From contig JBFFMJ010000004.1 in assembly GCA_041554195.1 (NCBI GenBank), forward strand, positions 248,001 to 312,000: a stretch of DNA of 64,000 nt, given 5' to 3'. A program made the translations under genes and the position numbers. The notes beneath the pieces were generated by a model, which saw only the letters and a list, made by a program, of their open reading frames with translations, ran no database searches and had not been told where the DNA came from. This document shows positions 28,001-37,198 of the stretch, one piece after another; within the stretch, counting starts at the first letter, position 1; each line of letters opens with the position of its first letter. This DNA comes from JAPHSX01 sp041554195. GTDB lineage: Bacteria; Pseudomonadota; Gammaproteobacteria; Thiohalomonadales; Thiohalomonadaceae.

Positions 28001-30624
28001 CCCAGGAGGAGGGCGGCAGCGGTGCCAGCGTGCTCAACTTCTCGGCTGATAAGACGGAGTACCAGGTGGGCGAAGAGGCGCTGATCCGGCTGCCCGAAAC
28101 CGCTCAGGGCCGCGCCCTGCTGACGGTGGAAAATGGCAGCGCCATACTCTCGCAGCGCTGGCTGCAACTGGCCAGGGGCGAGCAGCAGATCCGTCTGCCG
28201 ATCACCGAGGCGATGGCACCGAATGTCTACGTCAGTGTCACGCTGCTGCAGCCGCATCGTAATAAACAGAACGATCGCCCGATCCGCCTCTACGGCATCA
28301 TCCCGCTGAAGGTAAATGACCCGCAGACGCGTCTCACCCCGCAGATTAAGATCGGTGATGAGATCCGCCCCAACGCCACCACCACCGTCGAGGTGGCCGA
28401 GCAGGGCGGTCAGCCCATGACCTACACCCTGGCGCTGGTCGATGAGGGGCTGCTGGGGCTGACCAATTTCAAGACCCCGGACCTGCATAACTATTTCTAC
28501 CGTAAAGAGGCGTTGGGTGTCTCCACCTGGGATCTGTTTGACCTGGTCGCCGGGGCCTACGGTGGCGAGCTGGAGACCCTGCTGGCACTTGGCGGCAGTG
28601 ACGATGGTGGTGACGAGGAGGGGAATAAGAAACGGCGCTTCCCGCCGGTGGTGCGCTTCCTCGGTCCGTTCCAGTTGCAGGCCGGTGAGAGCCGCAGCCA
28701 TCAGGTCGATATCCCCAACTATATCGGCGCGCTACGCACCATGGTTATCGCCGGTCAGCAGGGGGCCTACGGCCTCGCCGAAAAAGAGGTGATTGTGCGT
28801 GAACCGCTCTCCATGCTCTCCACCCTGCCGCGCGTGTTGCGAGCCGATGAAGCGTTGCAGGTGCCGGTCTCGCTGTTCGCCTACCACCCCGATATTACGG
28901 AGGTGGCGTTGAGCATTAAGACCGACGATCACTTCGAGGTCGTGGGCGATGCCACGGTCAAGGTCAGTTTTGATAACCCCGGTGAGCAGCTTGGCTTCCT
29001 GCGGCTTAAGGTTAAATCGAAACTGGGTAAGGGCCACGTACAGTTCCACGCTAAAGCCGGGGAGTTCGAGAGCCGTTCCGAGGTCTACATCGACATCCTC
29101 AGTCCCAACCCGGTGACCAGCCGTTACCAGCGCAAGGTGCTGCAACCGGGTGAGCACTGGCAGACCACGATCACGCCGCACGGCCTGGAGGGGACCAATC
29201 GCAGTGTGCTGGAGATCTCCACCGCGCCGCCGATTGACCTGGATCGTCGTTTGAAATACCTCATTCGTTATCCGCACGGTTGTGTCGAGCAGACCACCTC
29301 GTCGGTGTTCCCGCAGCTGTCGCTGCCGACACTGGTGAAGCTCGACAAGGCGATGCGCGCCGAGCTGGATAAAAACGTCGAGGCGGGCATCGAACGGCTG
29401 CGCGGTTTCCAGGCCACCGAGGGCGGCTTCAGTTACTGGGCCGGTAGCCATGCCGGTGCCGACGACTGGGGCAGCAGCTATGCCGGTCACTTCCTCATCG
29501 AGGCGAAGAAGGGGGGCTACTTTGTGCCGCCCGAGATGCTGGCCGACTGGAGCGGCTATCAGCAGCGCAGCGCCCAGTCGTGGGTCACCGGCAGCAGGCG
29601 CACCACCCTCGGTCAGGCCTACCGCCTGTTTACCCTGGCACTGGCAGGCAAGCCGGAGATGGGGGCGATGAACCGCCTGCGCGAACAGCGCAATCTCGAT
29701 TCGGTTAGCGCCCGCATGCTCGCCTCCGCCTATCAGCTCTCCGGCCTGCCCGATGCCGCCACGGCATTGATGGCAGAGAAGGCTCTGCAACTGCACGACT
29801 ATGAGGTCGAGGGCAGCACCTACGGCTCACGCCTGCGCGACAGCGCCATCGCGCTCGATGCACTCACCCTGGTTGGTGACAACACAGCGGCCAGGGAGAT
29901 GGCCGATGCCATCGCCAAAGAACTCTCCTCGGAGGAATGGCACAGCACCCAGTCGCTTGCCTTCTCACTGATGGCGATGGCGCGCTTCATCGGCACCGAT
30001 GCGCAACAGCCCTACGGCTTTAGCTACCGTGTCGGCACTGCCGAGGGCATCAAGGCCGAGAACGACTCCCCTTACTATAGTGAACCGCTTCAGGGGATTG
30101 CGCAGGAGGGGAGTGAGTTGAGCCTCGGTAACGACTCGCAACGCGTACTCTACGCCGCCGTCATCAGCGAAGGGGCGGCTCCCGCCGGCGAAGAGCAGCA
30201 GAGCATGCAGCAGCTAACACTGCGCGTGGAGTATAGCGATCTTGCCGGTAACCGCCTCGACATCGCGCGCCTCACCCAGGGTAGCGATCTGAAGGTCACC
30301 CTCAAGGTCACCAACAACAGTCGTCGCAAACTCGACAACCTGGCACTGACCCACATCGTTCCCGCAGGCTGGGAGATCCACAACGCCCGCCTCACCGGCG
30401 AAGGGATCCCCGCCACCGAGATCGACCATCAGGATATCCGCGATGATCGCCTCTACACCTACTTCTCGATTAAAGAGGGCGATACTAAGACCTTCACCGT
30501 GCTAATGAACGCCGCCTATCTCGGGCGCTTCTACCAACCGTCGATAGGCGTCGAGGCGATGTACGACGCCACGCGCCATGCACGGATTAAAGGGCAGTGG
30601 GTGGAGGTGGTGAGGGAGGAGTAG
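25069..30624 (+). CDS. Bacterial alpha-2-macroglobulin family lipoprotein
   Basis: A large envelope protein of about 1850 residues. The N-terminus is a lipoprotein signal (LLLLVLFGCSG). It has MG-type beta domains, a bait-like middle, and the thioester motif CVEQ in YPHGCVEQTTS near residue 1405, so the reactive Cys-Gln bond is probably formed. The downstream helical TED region (ERLRGFQATEGGFSYW) is intact. Such proteins (E. coli YfhM/ECAM) trap attacking proteases at the cell surface and usually pair with PBP1C, which repairs the wall; here pbpC lies 4.2 kb away. AAAGGA sits just before two adjacent ATGs (25069, 25072); either may be the start. Confidence 0.93.
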   Translation: MMKLVRISNSLLSLLLLLVLFGCSGPDEEQPRAKVAAKKGGWSDYVSEHTAHEVSKASTIRIRFVHPVVDDNQVGRDAGSFLTIEPAVVGSVSFSSSREILLVPEAPLRSGSHYEVTVKREGLKEIPATLGDFKFDFRVKKQDFEVAISSLSVDPANDANYILNGEVTTADVESPEKVQALLGVRHNAKPVELSWLHADDGMHHSFSAVALPRGDVAGTLVVAWDGAAMGLENSGEHQLAIPALGVFNVSYARVVQGERRYIDVNFSEALDSAQNLNGLVRLGNTDFTSAIDGSSIKIYPKSEITGELNVTLEPGIKSAKGRLLGSAFSQSVIFAAEKPAVRFAGKGVILPANEKLSVPVDTMNVHSFQVTAFEVFEDNLGQFLQNNKLDGEEELYRVGRYLWRKTITLDNPESNKWNRNALDLSALLRDHPGSLFRLTLSINRGNSLYSCSEEENAVPLPRGRPLVNKEDISRYDNSSWDYAEDYYNSDNGSWSDRRNPCKDAFFVHAEGVRASRNFFASNIGLIAKHGEAGGLHVIATDLREAEPLSGVTLRVMNFQGREMAQGVSDGDGFANISMDGTPFYLIAEKGGERGYLKLNKGTALPTSHFDVGGQRVKKGLKGLIYGERGVWRPGDKLHLTFVLQDKHDTIPANHPVTMQLFNPKGVMVQSLTNSAPVGDFYAFTLRTEEDAPTGNWRVKAFLGGSEFSRSLKIETVVPNRLKMALDFGDEVLYHSDTPRKGTLSSQWLHGAKAAKLKADVALRLSARATQFERFTDHQFDDPARQFRGERQMLFEGKLNDDGVAEFESRIRVNRDNAPGMMNANFFSRVFEQGGAFSSASQSMIYHPFERYVGIKPPKGDEMRGMLLTDIDHEVSIATLSDHGEPVAVKQVELSLYKIKWKWWWDKSGESLARYARSTHHERVAHGTVETGADGIGKWQFQVKYPAWGRYLLRACDPQGGHCSGKVIYIDWPGWAGRAQEEGGSGASVLNFSADKTEYQVGEEALIRLPETAQGRALLTVENGSAILSQRWLQLARGEQQIRLPITEAMAPNVYVSVTLLQPHRNKQNDRPIRLYGIIPLKVNDPQTRLTPQIKIGDEIRPNATTTVEVAEQGGQPMTYTLALVDEGLLGLTNFKTPDLHNYFYRKEALGVSTWDLFDLVAGAYGGELETLLALGGSDDGGDEEGNKKRRFPPVVRFLGPFQLQAGESRSHQVDIPNYIGALRTMVIAGQQGAYGLAEKEVIVREPLSMLSTLPRVLRADEALQVPVSLFAYHPDITEVALSIKTDDHFEVVGDATVKVSFDNPGEQLGFLRLKVKSKLGKGHVQFHAKAGEFESRSEVYIDILSPNPVTSRYQRKVLQPGEHWQTTITPHGLEGTNRSVLEISTAPPIDLDRRLKYLIRYPHGCVEQTTSSVFPQLSLPTLVKLDKAMRAELDKNVEAGIERLRGFQATEGGFSYWAGSHAGADDWGSSYAGHFLIEAKKGGYFVPPEMLADWSGYQQRSAQSWVTGSRRTTLGQAYRLFTLALAGKPEMGAMNRLREQRNLDSVSARMLASAYQLSGLPDAATALMAEKALQLHDYEVEGSTYGSRLRDSAIALDALTLVGDNTAAREMADAIAKELSSEEWHSTQSLAFSLMAMARFIGTDAQQPYGFSYRVGTAEGIKAENDSPYYSEPLQGIAQEGSELSLGNDSQRVLYAAVISEGAAPAGEEQQSMQQLTLRVEYSDLAGNRLDIARLTQGSDLKVTLKVTNNSRRKLDNLALTHIVPAGWEIHNARLTGEGIPATEIDHQDIRDDRLYTYFSIKEGDTKTFTVLMNAAYLGRFYQPSIGVEAMYDATRHARIKGQWVEVVREE

Positions 30625-30732
30625 ATTTTTAAATTCCCTATCCCTCAGCTTGTCGGGAGATATACAAGAGTGGACATTGCCCACCATTAATTAAACTCGC
30701 AATACACCACAATGATAGTTTTCAAGCGGATT

Positions 30733-30749
30733 GGTGGGCGGTGCCCACC
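30733..30749. repeat. Short GGTGGGC palindrome
   Basis: GGTGGGC-GGT-GCCCACC, a perfect 7-bp stem with a 3-base loop in the gap after the macroglobulin gene. It resembles the GGTGGG palindromes seen near 58.57 and 61.66 kb. No T tract follows. Confidence 0.55.
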
Positions 30750-30781
30750 CACCACAAACAGACAAAGGCCGTTCCCAAACA

Positions 30782-31006
30782 ATGCACGATCAAAAAGAGA
30801 GTAATCCGCTACACGGTATGACCCTGGAGAATATCCTCAACAGCCTGGTGGAGTGTTACGGCTGGGAAGGGTTGGCGAAGCGGATCGCGATACGCTGTTT
30901 TGATACCGACCCTTCGGTGAAGTCGAGCCTGAAGTTTCTGCGCAAGACACCCTGGGCGAGGGCGCGTGTTGAGGAGTTATATGTTGCGATGAAAAAGGGT
31001 GAGTGA
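30782..31006 (+). CDS. VF530-family (DUF2132) small DNA-binding-like protein
   Basis: This encodes 74 residues with the family core: HGMTLENILNSLVECYGW, IRCFDTDPSVKSSLKFLRKT and PWARARVEELY. VF530 proteins are small helical proteins reported to resemble DNA-binding folds; function unknown. The ATG at 30782 matches the family start, and an in-frame extension to 30731 lies in the palindrome-containing spacer. It stops 3 bases before the convergent antiporter gene. Confidence 0.88.
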   Translation: MHDQKESNPLHGMTLENILNSLVECYGWEGLAKRIAIRCFDTDPSVKSSLKFLRKTPWARARVEELYVAMKKGE

Positions 31007-31009
31007 GGT

Positions 31010-32215
31010 TTAGTCGTCACCCACCCTGTAGCGTCCGTAGTACCACTTCATAATAAATGGCGGTAACAGGGTGGTGAGTGCGATCACGATCACCATGCCG
31101 GCATAAATCTCATTGCTGAATATGCCGCTTATTCTCCCCAGCTCGGCGAAGATGAGTCCGATCTCGCCTCGCGGGATCATCGCCAGGCCGATCACCCAGC
31201 GTTGTGGCCACGGTTCTTTTATAAAGAACGCGCCCATTAGTTTGCCGATGACTGCTGCGACTAACAGGGAGAGTGAGAAGAGCCAGATAAAAGGTGAGCC
31301 CCAGTCGATCTCACGCAGGTTGAGTGAGAGCCCGACGAAGACAAAAAAGATCGGGGTAAAGAGGTGGATGATGGGTTTCATCTGCTCTTCGATACGGTGT
31401 GCGAAGGGTTCATCTGCGTGCAGGGCGATACCGAGCGGCATAAAGAAACGCCTGGACAGGGCGAGACCGGCGGCAAAACCACCGAGCAGTTCCGGTGCCC
31501 CCAAGGTATGGGCCAGCCAGGCGAAGAACAGCACCAGTGAGACGATGGTGGTGGGGATCAGGCCGGGTATTTCGCTGACGGCATCGAAGCGCTTAATCAG
31601 CAGTGAGATCAGCTTGGCGGCAATGGGGGCCAGTACAAAAAATGCGCTTACGAAGATCAGCACCTTGCCGGCGTTGACCAGGCTTACCCCGCCACCGATG
31701 GAAAACTCATAGAGCAGGGCCAGCAGTATTACGCCCAGCACATCGTCGAGCACGGCGGCACCCAGCACGATCTGCCCCTCGGCGGAGTGCTGCCGTTTTA
31801 GATCAGCGAGCACGCGCACGGTAATACCAATACTGGTGGCGGTCAGTGTGCCACCAATAAACAGTGACACCAGCAGGGGGAGTTCAAACAGTCCGTAGGC
31901 GAGTGCGAAGCCGAGTACTAGTGGCAGGATAAAACCGATGATGGCAACCAGCAGCGATTTTCCGCCGGTATGTACCAGCCGCTTGAGGTCGGTTCCTAAC
32001 CCCACCTCGAACAGCAGCAGGATAATGCCGATCTCTGCCATCAGCTTGATCGCCCCGAACGGCTCTATCCAGCCGAGTAAGCTTGGTCCCAGTACGATTC
32101 CTGCGAATAGCTCGCCGATCACCGAGGGTGCCTGCCAGCGCGTTGCCAGCTCGGCAAAGACTCGCGCCGTAAGCAGTATGATCAGCAGGTAGAGAAAAAA
32201 ATCATGGGTTTCCAT
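31010..32215 (-). CDS. CPA2-family Na+(K+)/H+ antiporter
   Basis: This encodes about 401 residues with about 12 hydrophobic helices. Family blocks are PSVIGELFAGIVLGPSLLG, LLLFEVGLGTDL, GTLTATSIGITVRVLADL and AAVLDDVLGVILLAL; the Asp pair in LDDVLG is the ion-binding site. It lacks the C-terminal RCK/TrkA domain of KefB/C, so it is nearer NapA-like antiporters. The start at 32215 has AGGAG 5 bases upstream; GTG 32221 overlaps that site and is rejected. It lies 21 bases downstream of nhaA and probably shares its transcript. Confidence 0.9.
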   Translation of the reverse strand: METHDFFLYLLIILLTARVFAELATRWQAPSVIGELFAGIVLGPSLLGWIEPFGAIKLMAEIGIILLLFEVGLGTDLKRLVHTGGKSLLVAIIGFILPLVLGFALAYGLFELPLLVSLFIGGTLTATSIGITVRVLADLKRQHSAEGQIVLGAAVLDDVLGVILLALLYEFSIGGGVSLVNAGKVLIFVSAFFVLAPIAAKLISLLIKRFDAVSEIPGLIPTTIVSLVLFFAWLAHTLGAPELLGGFAAGLALSRRFFMPLGIALHADEPFAHRIEEQMKPIIHLFTPIFFVFVGLSLNLREIDWGSPFIWLFSLSLLVAAVIGKLMGAFFIKEPWPQRWVIGLAMIPRGEIGLIFAELGRISGIFSNEIYAGMVIVIALTTLLPPFIMKWYYGRYRVGDD

Positions 32216-32236
32216 TCTCACTCCTGAGTCTGGTAT

Positions 32237-33616
32237 TTACTCCACGGGTTTACTGACAAGGTAGAGCCAGATGAAACCGGCAACACCCGCCAAAACCGAG
32301 GCGGCAAGAATACCGGTCTTTGCCATCAGCAGATATTCGGGCTGTGCCGCAAAGCCCAGCTCGGCGACAAAGATGGACATGGTAAAGCCGATCCCCGCCA
32401 GCAGTGAGACACCGGCAATTTGTGTAAAGCGGGTCTCCTTGGGCAACACCGCTACACCTGATTTTAGCAGTAGCCAGCTCACCCCGGTGATGCCGATGAA
32501 TTTACCCGCAACCAGTCCCAGCGATACGCCGAGCAATACGGGATGAGAGAGCATGGACCCCATCGAATCAAATGCCAGCGGGATGCCGGCATTGGCGAGG
32601 GCAAAGATCGGGATCACCATATAGGCGACCGGCATGTGCCACACATGTTCCAGCCGTTGTAGCGGGGCCTCGACGCTGTGTACCCCGTTTTCCAGCGTCT
32701 GCACCACGGCGCGCAATTTATCATTGGTCATGATGGTCTGGCCGGGCTGGTGGCTGGCATCGAAGCGTTGCATTAGCTCCTTAACGTGGGCACTGAAACG
32801 CTCGGGTTGGTAGCGGGGAATAGCTGGTATGGTTAATGCGCCGAGGATGCCGGCCAGCGTGGCGTGTACCCCGGAGAGTAGCAGGGCGTACCACAAAAAT
32901 ACCGCGACGATAAAATAGGGCAGGGTTTTGCGAATGCCGCTCATATTAAACGCCAGCAGCAGGGCGAGTAGTGCGGCGGCCACCACCAGCGGGGTCAGGG
33001 CAATGGTGTCGGTGTAGAAGATCGCAATCACCATAACCGCTCCCAGATCATCGACGATGGCCAGCGCCACCAGAAAGGTGATCAGAGCCTTGGGTACCCG
33101 GCCCGCCAGCAGTGCCAGGGCACCGATGGCGAAGGCGATATCGGTGGCCATCGGAATGCCCCAGCCGCGTGCGGCATCGCCTTCGGGATTGATCGCGAAG
33201 TAGATCAGCGCGGGTACCACCATGCCGCCAATCGCCGCGCCGATGGGTAGCACCGCGTTGCGCAGATTGGCCAGTTCACCGACCAGTATTTCGCGTTTTA
33301 ATTCCAGCCCGATAACGAAAAAGAAGAAGGCCATCAGGCCGTCATTGACCCAGTGGTGCAGGCTCATCTCCAGCTTCCAGCTGCCGGCACCGACACTGAG
33401 CTTGGTATGCATAATGTGGGCGTAGCTATCTGCCAGCGGCCCGTTAGCCAGGATCAGCGCCAGCACTGCCATAGTCATCAGCAGCAGTCCACTGGTGGTC
33501 TGGCGATGGATAAACTCCTCAAACGGGGTGAGGATTTTATCGAAGGTCTTTTCCCACGGGGCGTGAAAAATCCCTTTTTCCGTGGCGTCTGCGGAGGTCT
33601 CGTCCGGTCTGTTCAT
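32237..33616 (-). CDS. nhaA: Na+/H+ antiporter NhaA
   Basis: This 459-residue inner-membrane protein exchanges 2 H+ for 1 Na+ and protects against sodium and alkaline pH. The essential aspartates are in ATDIAFA (D159) and LAIVDDLGAV (D189, D190). It is longer than E. coli NhaA (about 388): it has an N-terminal extension of about 25 residues and a hydrophilic insert around residues 270-335 (RFDASHQPGQT). The insert type is known from marine and anaerobic relatives. Its ATG overlaps the stop of nhaR by 4 bases. Confidence 0.97.
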   Translation of the reverse strand: MNRPDETSADATEKGIFHAPWEKTFDKILTPFEEFIHRQTTSGLLLMTMAVLALILANGPLADSYAHIMHTKLSVGAGSWKLEMSLHHWVNDGLMAFFFFVIGLELKREILVGELANLRNAVLPIGAAIGGMVVPALIYFAINPEGDAARGWGIPMATDIAFAIGALALLAGRVPKALITFLVALAIVDDLGAVMVIAIFYTDTIALTPLVVAAALLALLLAFNMSGIRKTLPYFIVAVFLWYALLLSGVHATLAGILGALTIPAIPRYQPERFSAHVKELMQRFDASHQPGQTIMTNDKLRAVVQTLENGVHSVEAPLQRLEHVWHMPVAYMVIPIFALANAGIPLAFDSMGSMLSHPVLLGVSLGLVAGKFIGITGVSWLLLKSGVAVLPKETRFTQIAGVSLLAGIGFTMSIFVAELGFAAQPEYLLMAKTGILAASVLAGVAGFIWLYLVSKPVE

Positions 33617-34551
33617 GATCTCTTCCTGCTTTTTTTACTGGCGGGTAACGTGGGGTCATTGCGAAATAACCACTCGCGGGCGGTCTCGGTGATCGCGACC
33701 ACGGCGGGGTGGGAGATCTTGCGCTCGACCGAGATGGCATAGAACTGCTCTAGCACCTTATCGCTCTGGCCGATGGCCACCACCCCATACTGCCTCTCCA
33801 CCTCGGCGGCGATGGGCGTGGGGGCGATAAAGACCCCGGCCCCGGCCTGGCCGAAGGTTTTCATCAGTGCGCTGTCATCAAACTCGCCGACGATACGCGG
33901 ATGGATGTGCAGTTTGTCGAACCAGTCGAGGAGGCGGCTCTGCGTCACGGTCATATCGCCGGGGATCAACATCGGTGTGCCGTTAAGGCTCTGCGGAAAC
34001 CCCTGGCGCAAGCCCTTCGCCTGTTTGGGTGTGGCAAAAAAGGTGACGCCGCACTCCCCCAGCTGGTGGTTAAAGCCGCGTACGTTTACCCCCTGCGGGA
34101 TGGGGCTGTCGGCGATCACCAGGTCAATGCGATGCAGCGCGAGGTCGACCAGCAGGCTGTCGATGCTGTTCTCGCGACAGATGATCCGTATCGGCTCGGG
34201 GAGTTGCAGTGCGGGGGCCAGCAGGCGATAGGCGATGGACTTGGGCACGGCGTCGGCCACTCCCACCTTGAATACCCGTGGTCGTCCGCTGGGGAGGTTG
34301 CGTACCACCTGCTCAAGCTCGCCACCGAGGGTAAAGATCTCGTCGGCATAGCCCAGGGTGAGTCGACCGGTCTCGGTCAATTCCAGATTACGACCGACAC
34401 GGTTAAACAGTGTCTCGCCCAGATTCTCCTCCAGCAGGCTCAGCTGCCCGCTAATGGTCTGGGGGGTAAGGTTCAGCCGTGCGCTGGCGCGGGCAATGCC
34501 GCCCTCTTTGGCGACTACCCAGAAATAGTGCAGATGTTTATAGTTAATCAT
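33613..34551 (-). CDS. nhaR: LysR-type activator NhaR
   Basis: This encodes 312 residues: an N-terminal winged helix (YKHLHYFWVVAKEGGI, NLTPQTISGQLSLLE) and a LysR effector-binding domain. In E. coli NhaR senses sodium and activates nhaA. The start at 34551 was chosen because MINYKHLHYFW is the conserved N-terminus; the frame is open upstream to 34626 but through the operator region. It is placed ahead of nhaA and overlaps it, opposite to the E. coli order nhaA-nhaR. A palindrome lies 13 bases before its start. Confidence 0.94.
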   Translation of the reverse strand: MINYKHLHYFWVVAKEGGIARASARLNLTPQTISGQLSLLEENLGETLFNRVGRNLELTETGRLTLGYADEIFTLGGELEQVVRNLPSGRPRVFKVGVADAVPKSIAYRLLAPALQLPEPIRIICRENSIDSLLVDLALHRIDLVIADSPIPQGVNVRGFNHQLGECGVTFFATPKQAKGLRQGFPQSLNGTPMLIPGDMTVTQSRLLDWFDKLHIHPRIVGEFDDSALMKTFGQAGAGVFIAPTPIAAEVERQYGVVAIGQSDKVLEQFYAISVERKISHPAVVAITETAREWLFRNDPTLPASKKSRKRS

Positions 34552-34563
34552 GGGTTTATCATA

Positions 34564-34580
34564 GTTCGTTAAATACGAAC
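34564..34580. promoter_or_regulatory. Candidate NhaR operator
   Basis: GTTCGTTAAATACGAAC, a 6-bp inverted repeat around a 5-base AT centre. It fits the LysR T-N11-A pattern and sits 13 bases upstream of nhaR. Autoregulation is inferred. Confidence 0.55.
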
Positions 34581-34782
34581 AATAAAGTGATAATAATCGG
34601 GTTTTTCGTGGGAGGCTGGCGCCCAAACACCTTCTCTACTCAATAGCCAGGATGCCTGGGGCTGGTGATCTGGCGGTTAGCTTGTGCGGCGGTGGGTTCG
34701 CGCTATCCGCTCTAGTGAATCGTTAAGGATGAATATATAGTGGTAGGCTCTTCAATCAGTCTGACTTGCTTTGACTATCGGC

Positions 34783-37140
34783 ATGACACAACCCTTCACC
34801 GCCCGTTTGCTGAATCGCCTGTGGAAGCGGCGCGGCTGGTGGCTGGCACTTTTTGTGTTGTTGTGCGGCTTCTGGTTCTCTCTGCCGAGTCCGCTCTTTA
34901 GTGTCAGCTACTCCTCCCTGTTGCAGACCCGTGAGGGTATTCTTCTCGGGGCGCGCATCGCCGAGGACGAGCAGTGGCGTTTTCCCGTCTCATCGTCGTT
35001 GCCCACGAAGTTTCAGCAGTGCCTGATCCATTACGAGGATAAGCGTTTTTTCAGCCATCCCGGCATTGATTCGCTGGCCTTTGCGCGGGCGATCTCCCTG
35101 AATCTCAAGCATGGTCGTATCGTTAGTGGTGGCAGTACCCTGACGATGCAGCTGCTGCGCCTGTCGCGGGGGAATCCTGAGCGTACCTATGGTGAGAAGC
35201 TGACGGAGATGGTGCTGGCGTTGCGGCTGGAGCTTGCTTTCAGCAAGCAGGAGATCCTGGCGCTCTACGCGGCGCATGCGCCGTTTGGCGGTAATGTGGT
35301 GGGACTGGAGGCGGCGGCATGGCGCTACTACGGGCGAAGTCCGCAGGAACTTAGCTGGGCGGAGTCGTGCATGCTGGCGGTGCTGCCGAACAACCCGGCG
35401 CTGATCCATCCGGGGCGTAACCGTGATGCGCTGGAGAAAAAGCGCAACGCCCTGTTGTCGCGCCTGCATGAGGCAGGTGAGATCGCCCCTCTCGATTATC
35501 AACTGGCGTTACGCGAGCCGTTGCCGCAGCGCCCCTCGGCGATGCCGCGTCTCGCCCCGCACCTGTTAGAGACACTGGTAAAGCGTTACGGCAATAGCCG
35601 TCGTTTTGTCACCACGCTCGATGCGAGTTTGCAGCAACGGGTGGCGACCATGGTGCAGCGGCGCGGCAGGGCCCTGCAGGCACAGCGCATCGATAATGTG
35701 GCGGCGCTGGTGATCGACAACCGCAGCTTTGAGGTGCTGGCCTATGTGGGCAATGCCAACGCTACGCCGTCGGCGGAATCGGGTTACGCGATTGACCTGA
35801 TTCAACGCCCGCGCAGCAGTGGCAGTATCCTAAAACCCTTCCTCTTCGCGGCGATGCTCGATGCGGGGGAGATCACCCCGTCGATGCTGGTGGCCGACCT
35901 GCCGACGCAATACGGCGGTTATATCCCGGAGAATTACGACAAAACCTATCGCGGCGCGGTGCCGGCCCGCGAGGCGCTAAGTCGTTCGCTGAATATCCCG
36001 GCGGTGCGCCTGCTGCGCCGCCACGGTATCCCCCGTTTTTACGATTACCTGCAACGGCTGGGGGTGAGTACGCTGTTCCGCCCGCCGGCTGAGTATGGCC
36101 TGTCGCTGATCCTCGGCGGGGCCGAGACCACGCTGTGGGAGATGGGGGCGGCCTATGCCAATCTGGCGGCACAGGTGCGGGCTGACAGGGCGTTTTATCA
36201 GGCCCCGCGCCTGCTGATTGATGAGGTGGCAGTGACACAACCGAAAAGCGCTATCTCCCCCGGTGCCGCCTGGCTTACGCAGCAGGCTCTGCTGGAGGTG
36301 AATCGCCCCGGCAGCGAGGGCTTTTGGAAGAACTTCAGCAGCACCCGGCGCATCGCCTGGAAGACTGGCACCAGTTACGGCCTGCGAGACGCCTGGGCCA
36401 TCGGTAGTAACGACGGTTACACGGTGGCGGTGTGGGCGGGCAATGCCAGCGGTGAGGGGGTACCGGGGCTGACCGGCAGCAGTGCCGCCGCGCCGCTACT
36501 GTTTGAGATCTTCGGCGCAGTGGGCGGGGAGTGGTTTACGCCGCCGCGCTGGCGCATGAAGCAGGTGGAGACCTGCAGCGATGATGGTTATCTGGCGCTG
36601 AACGGCTGTGCCAGCGAGCGCCAGTGGCTACCGGCCGATAGTCACTTTGAGCGGGTGAGCCCGCACCACCTGCAGGTACATCTGGACAAAAGTGGCGGCT
36701 GGCGAGTTCACAGCGGTTGTGAGCCGGTGGCCGAGATGCGCCACCGCAGCTGGTTTGTGTTGCCGCCGGGGCAGGCCCACTACTACCGCAAGCGTTTTCC
36801 CCAGTACCAGCCGCTGCCGCCGTTTCGCCCCGATTGCACCCGGCAGATGGCCGAGGGGAATCACCCCATCGAGCTGCTCTATCCGGCGGACAACACCCGC
36901 CTCTACGTGCCAGTGGATCTTGATGGTAAACCGAGCCGGGTGGTCTTCGAGGCGGTACATCGCGATGGCGAGGCGCAGCTGTTCTGGCACCTCGATGATG
37001 AGTACATCGGCTCCACCCGCAACTTTCACCAGCAGGCGCTGCTACCGGCCCGTGGTATCCACACCCTGACCCTGGTCGATGCGCAGGGTAATCGTCTGCG
37101 CCGTCGCTTTGAGGTGCTGGGCAAGGGGAGTGAGGAGTAG
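34783..37140 (+). CDS. pbpC: Penicillin-binding protein 1C
   Basis: This encodes about 785 residues: a membrane anchor (about 20-42), a GT51 glycosyltransferase (EDKRFFSHPGID, GGSTLTMQLLRL, KLTEMVLALRLE), a transpeptidase (SGSILKPF, SRSLN, KTGTSYG) and a C-terminal BiPBP_C domain (last ~90 residues). It polymerises and crosslinks peptidoglycan in the periplasm. Its usual partner is the alpha-2-macroglobulin, here 4.2 kb upstream. The frame also opens at a TTG (34771); the ATG at 34783 is preferred although neither has a clear ribosome site. Confidence 0.94.
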   Translation: MTQPFTARLLNRLWKRRGWWLALFVLLCGFWFSLPSPLFSVSYSSLLQTREGILLGARIAEDEQWRFPVSSSLPTKFQQCLIHYEDKRFFSHPGIDSLAFARAISLNLKHGRIVSGGSTLTMQLLRLSRGNPERTYGEKLTEMVLALRLELAFSKQEILALYAAHAPFGGNVVGLEAAAWRYYGRSPQELSWAESCMLAVLPNNPALIHPGRNRDALEKKRNALLSRLHEAGEIAPLDYQLALREPLPQRPSAMPRLAPHLLETLVKRYGNSRRFVTTLDASLQQRVATMVQRRGRALQAQRIDNVAALVIDNRSFEVLAYVGNANATPSAESGYAIDLIQRPRSSGSILKPFLFAAMLDAGEITPSMLVADLPTQYGGYIPENYDKTYRGAVPAREALSRSLNIPAVRLLRRHGIPRFYDYLQRLGVSTLFRPPAEYGLSLILGGAETTLWEMGAAYANLAAQVRADRAFYQAPRLLIDEVAVTQPKSAISPGAAWLTQQALLEVNRPGSEGFWKNFSSTRRIAWKTGTSYGLRDAWAIGSNDGYTVAVWAGNASGEGVPGLTGSSAAAPLLFEIFGAVGGEWFTPPRWRMKQVETCSDDGYLALNGCASERQWLPADSHFERVSPHHLQVHLDKSGGWRVHSGCEPVAEMRHRSWFVLPPGQAHYYRKRFPQYQPLPPFRPDCTRQMAEGNHPIELLYPADNTRLYVPVDLDGKPSRVVFEAVHRDGEAQLFWHLDDEYIGSTRNFHQQALLPARGIHTLTLVDAQGNRLRRRFEVLGKGSEE

Positions 37141-37198
37141 TTGCCATCCCTTTAGACGGGTGTTACTGTCAGAAACTGGCACAAAGTGTTAACTTTGT

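Noticed and set aside
28732..29796. Long antisense frame opposite the alpha-2-macroglobulin gene
   Set aside because: High-GC shadow without family resemblance; the sense strand encodes the thioester domain.
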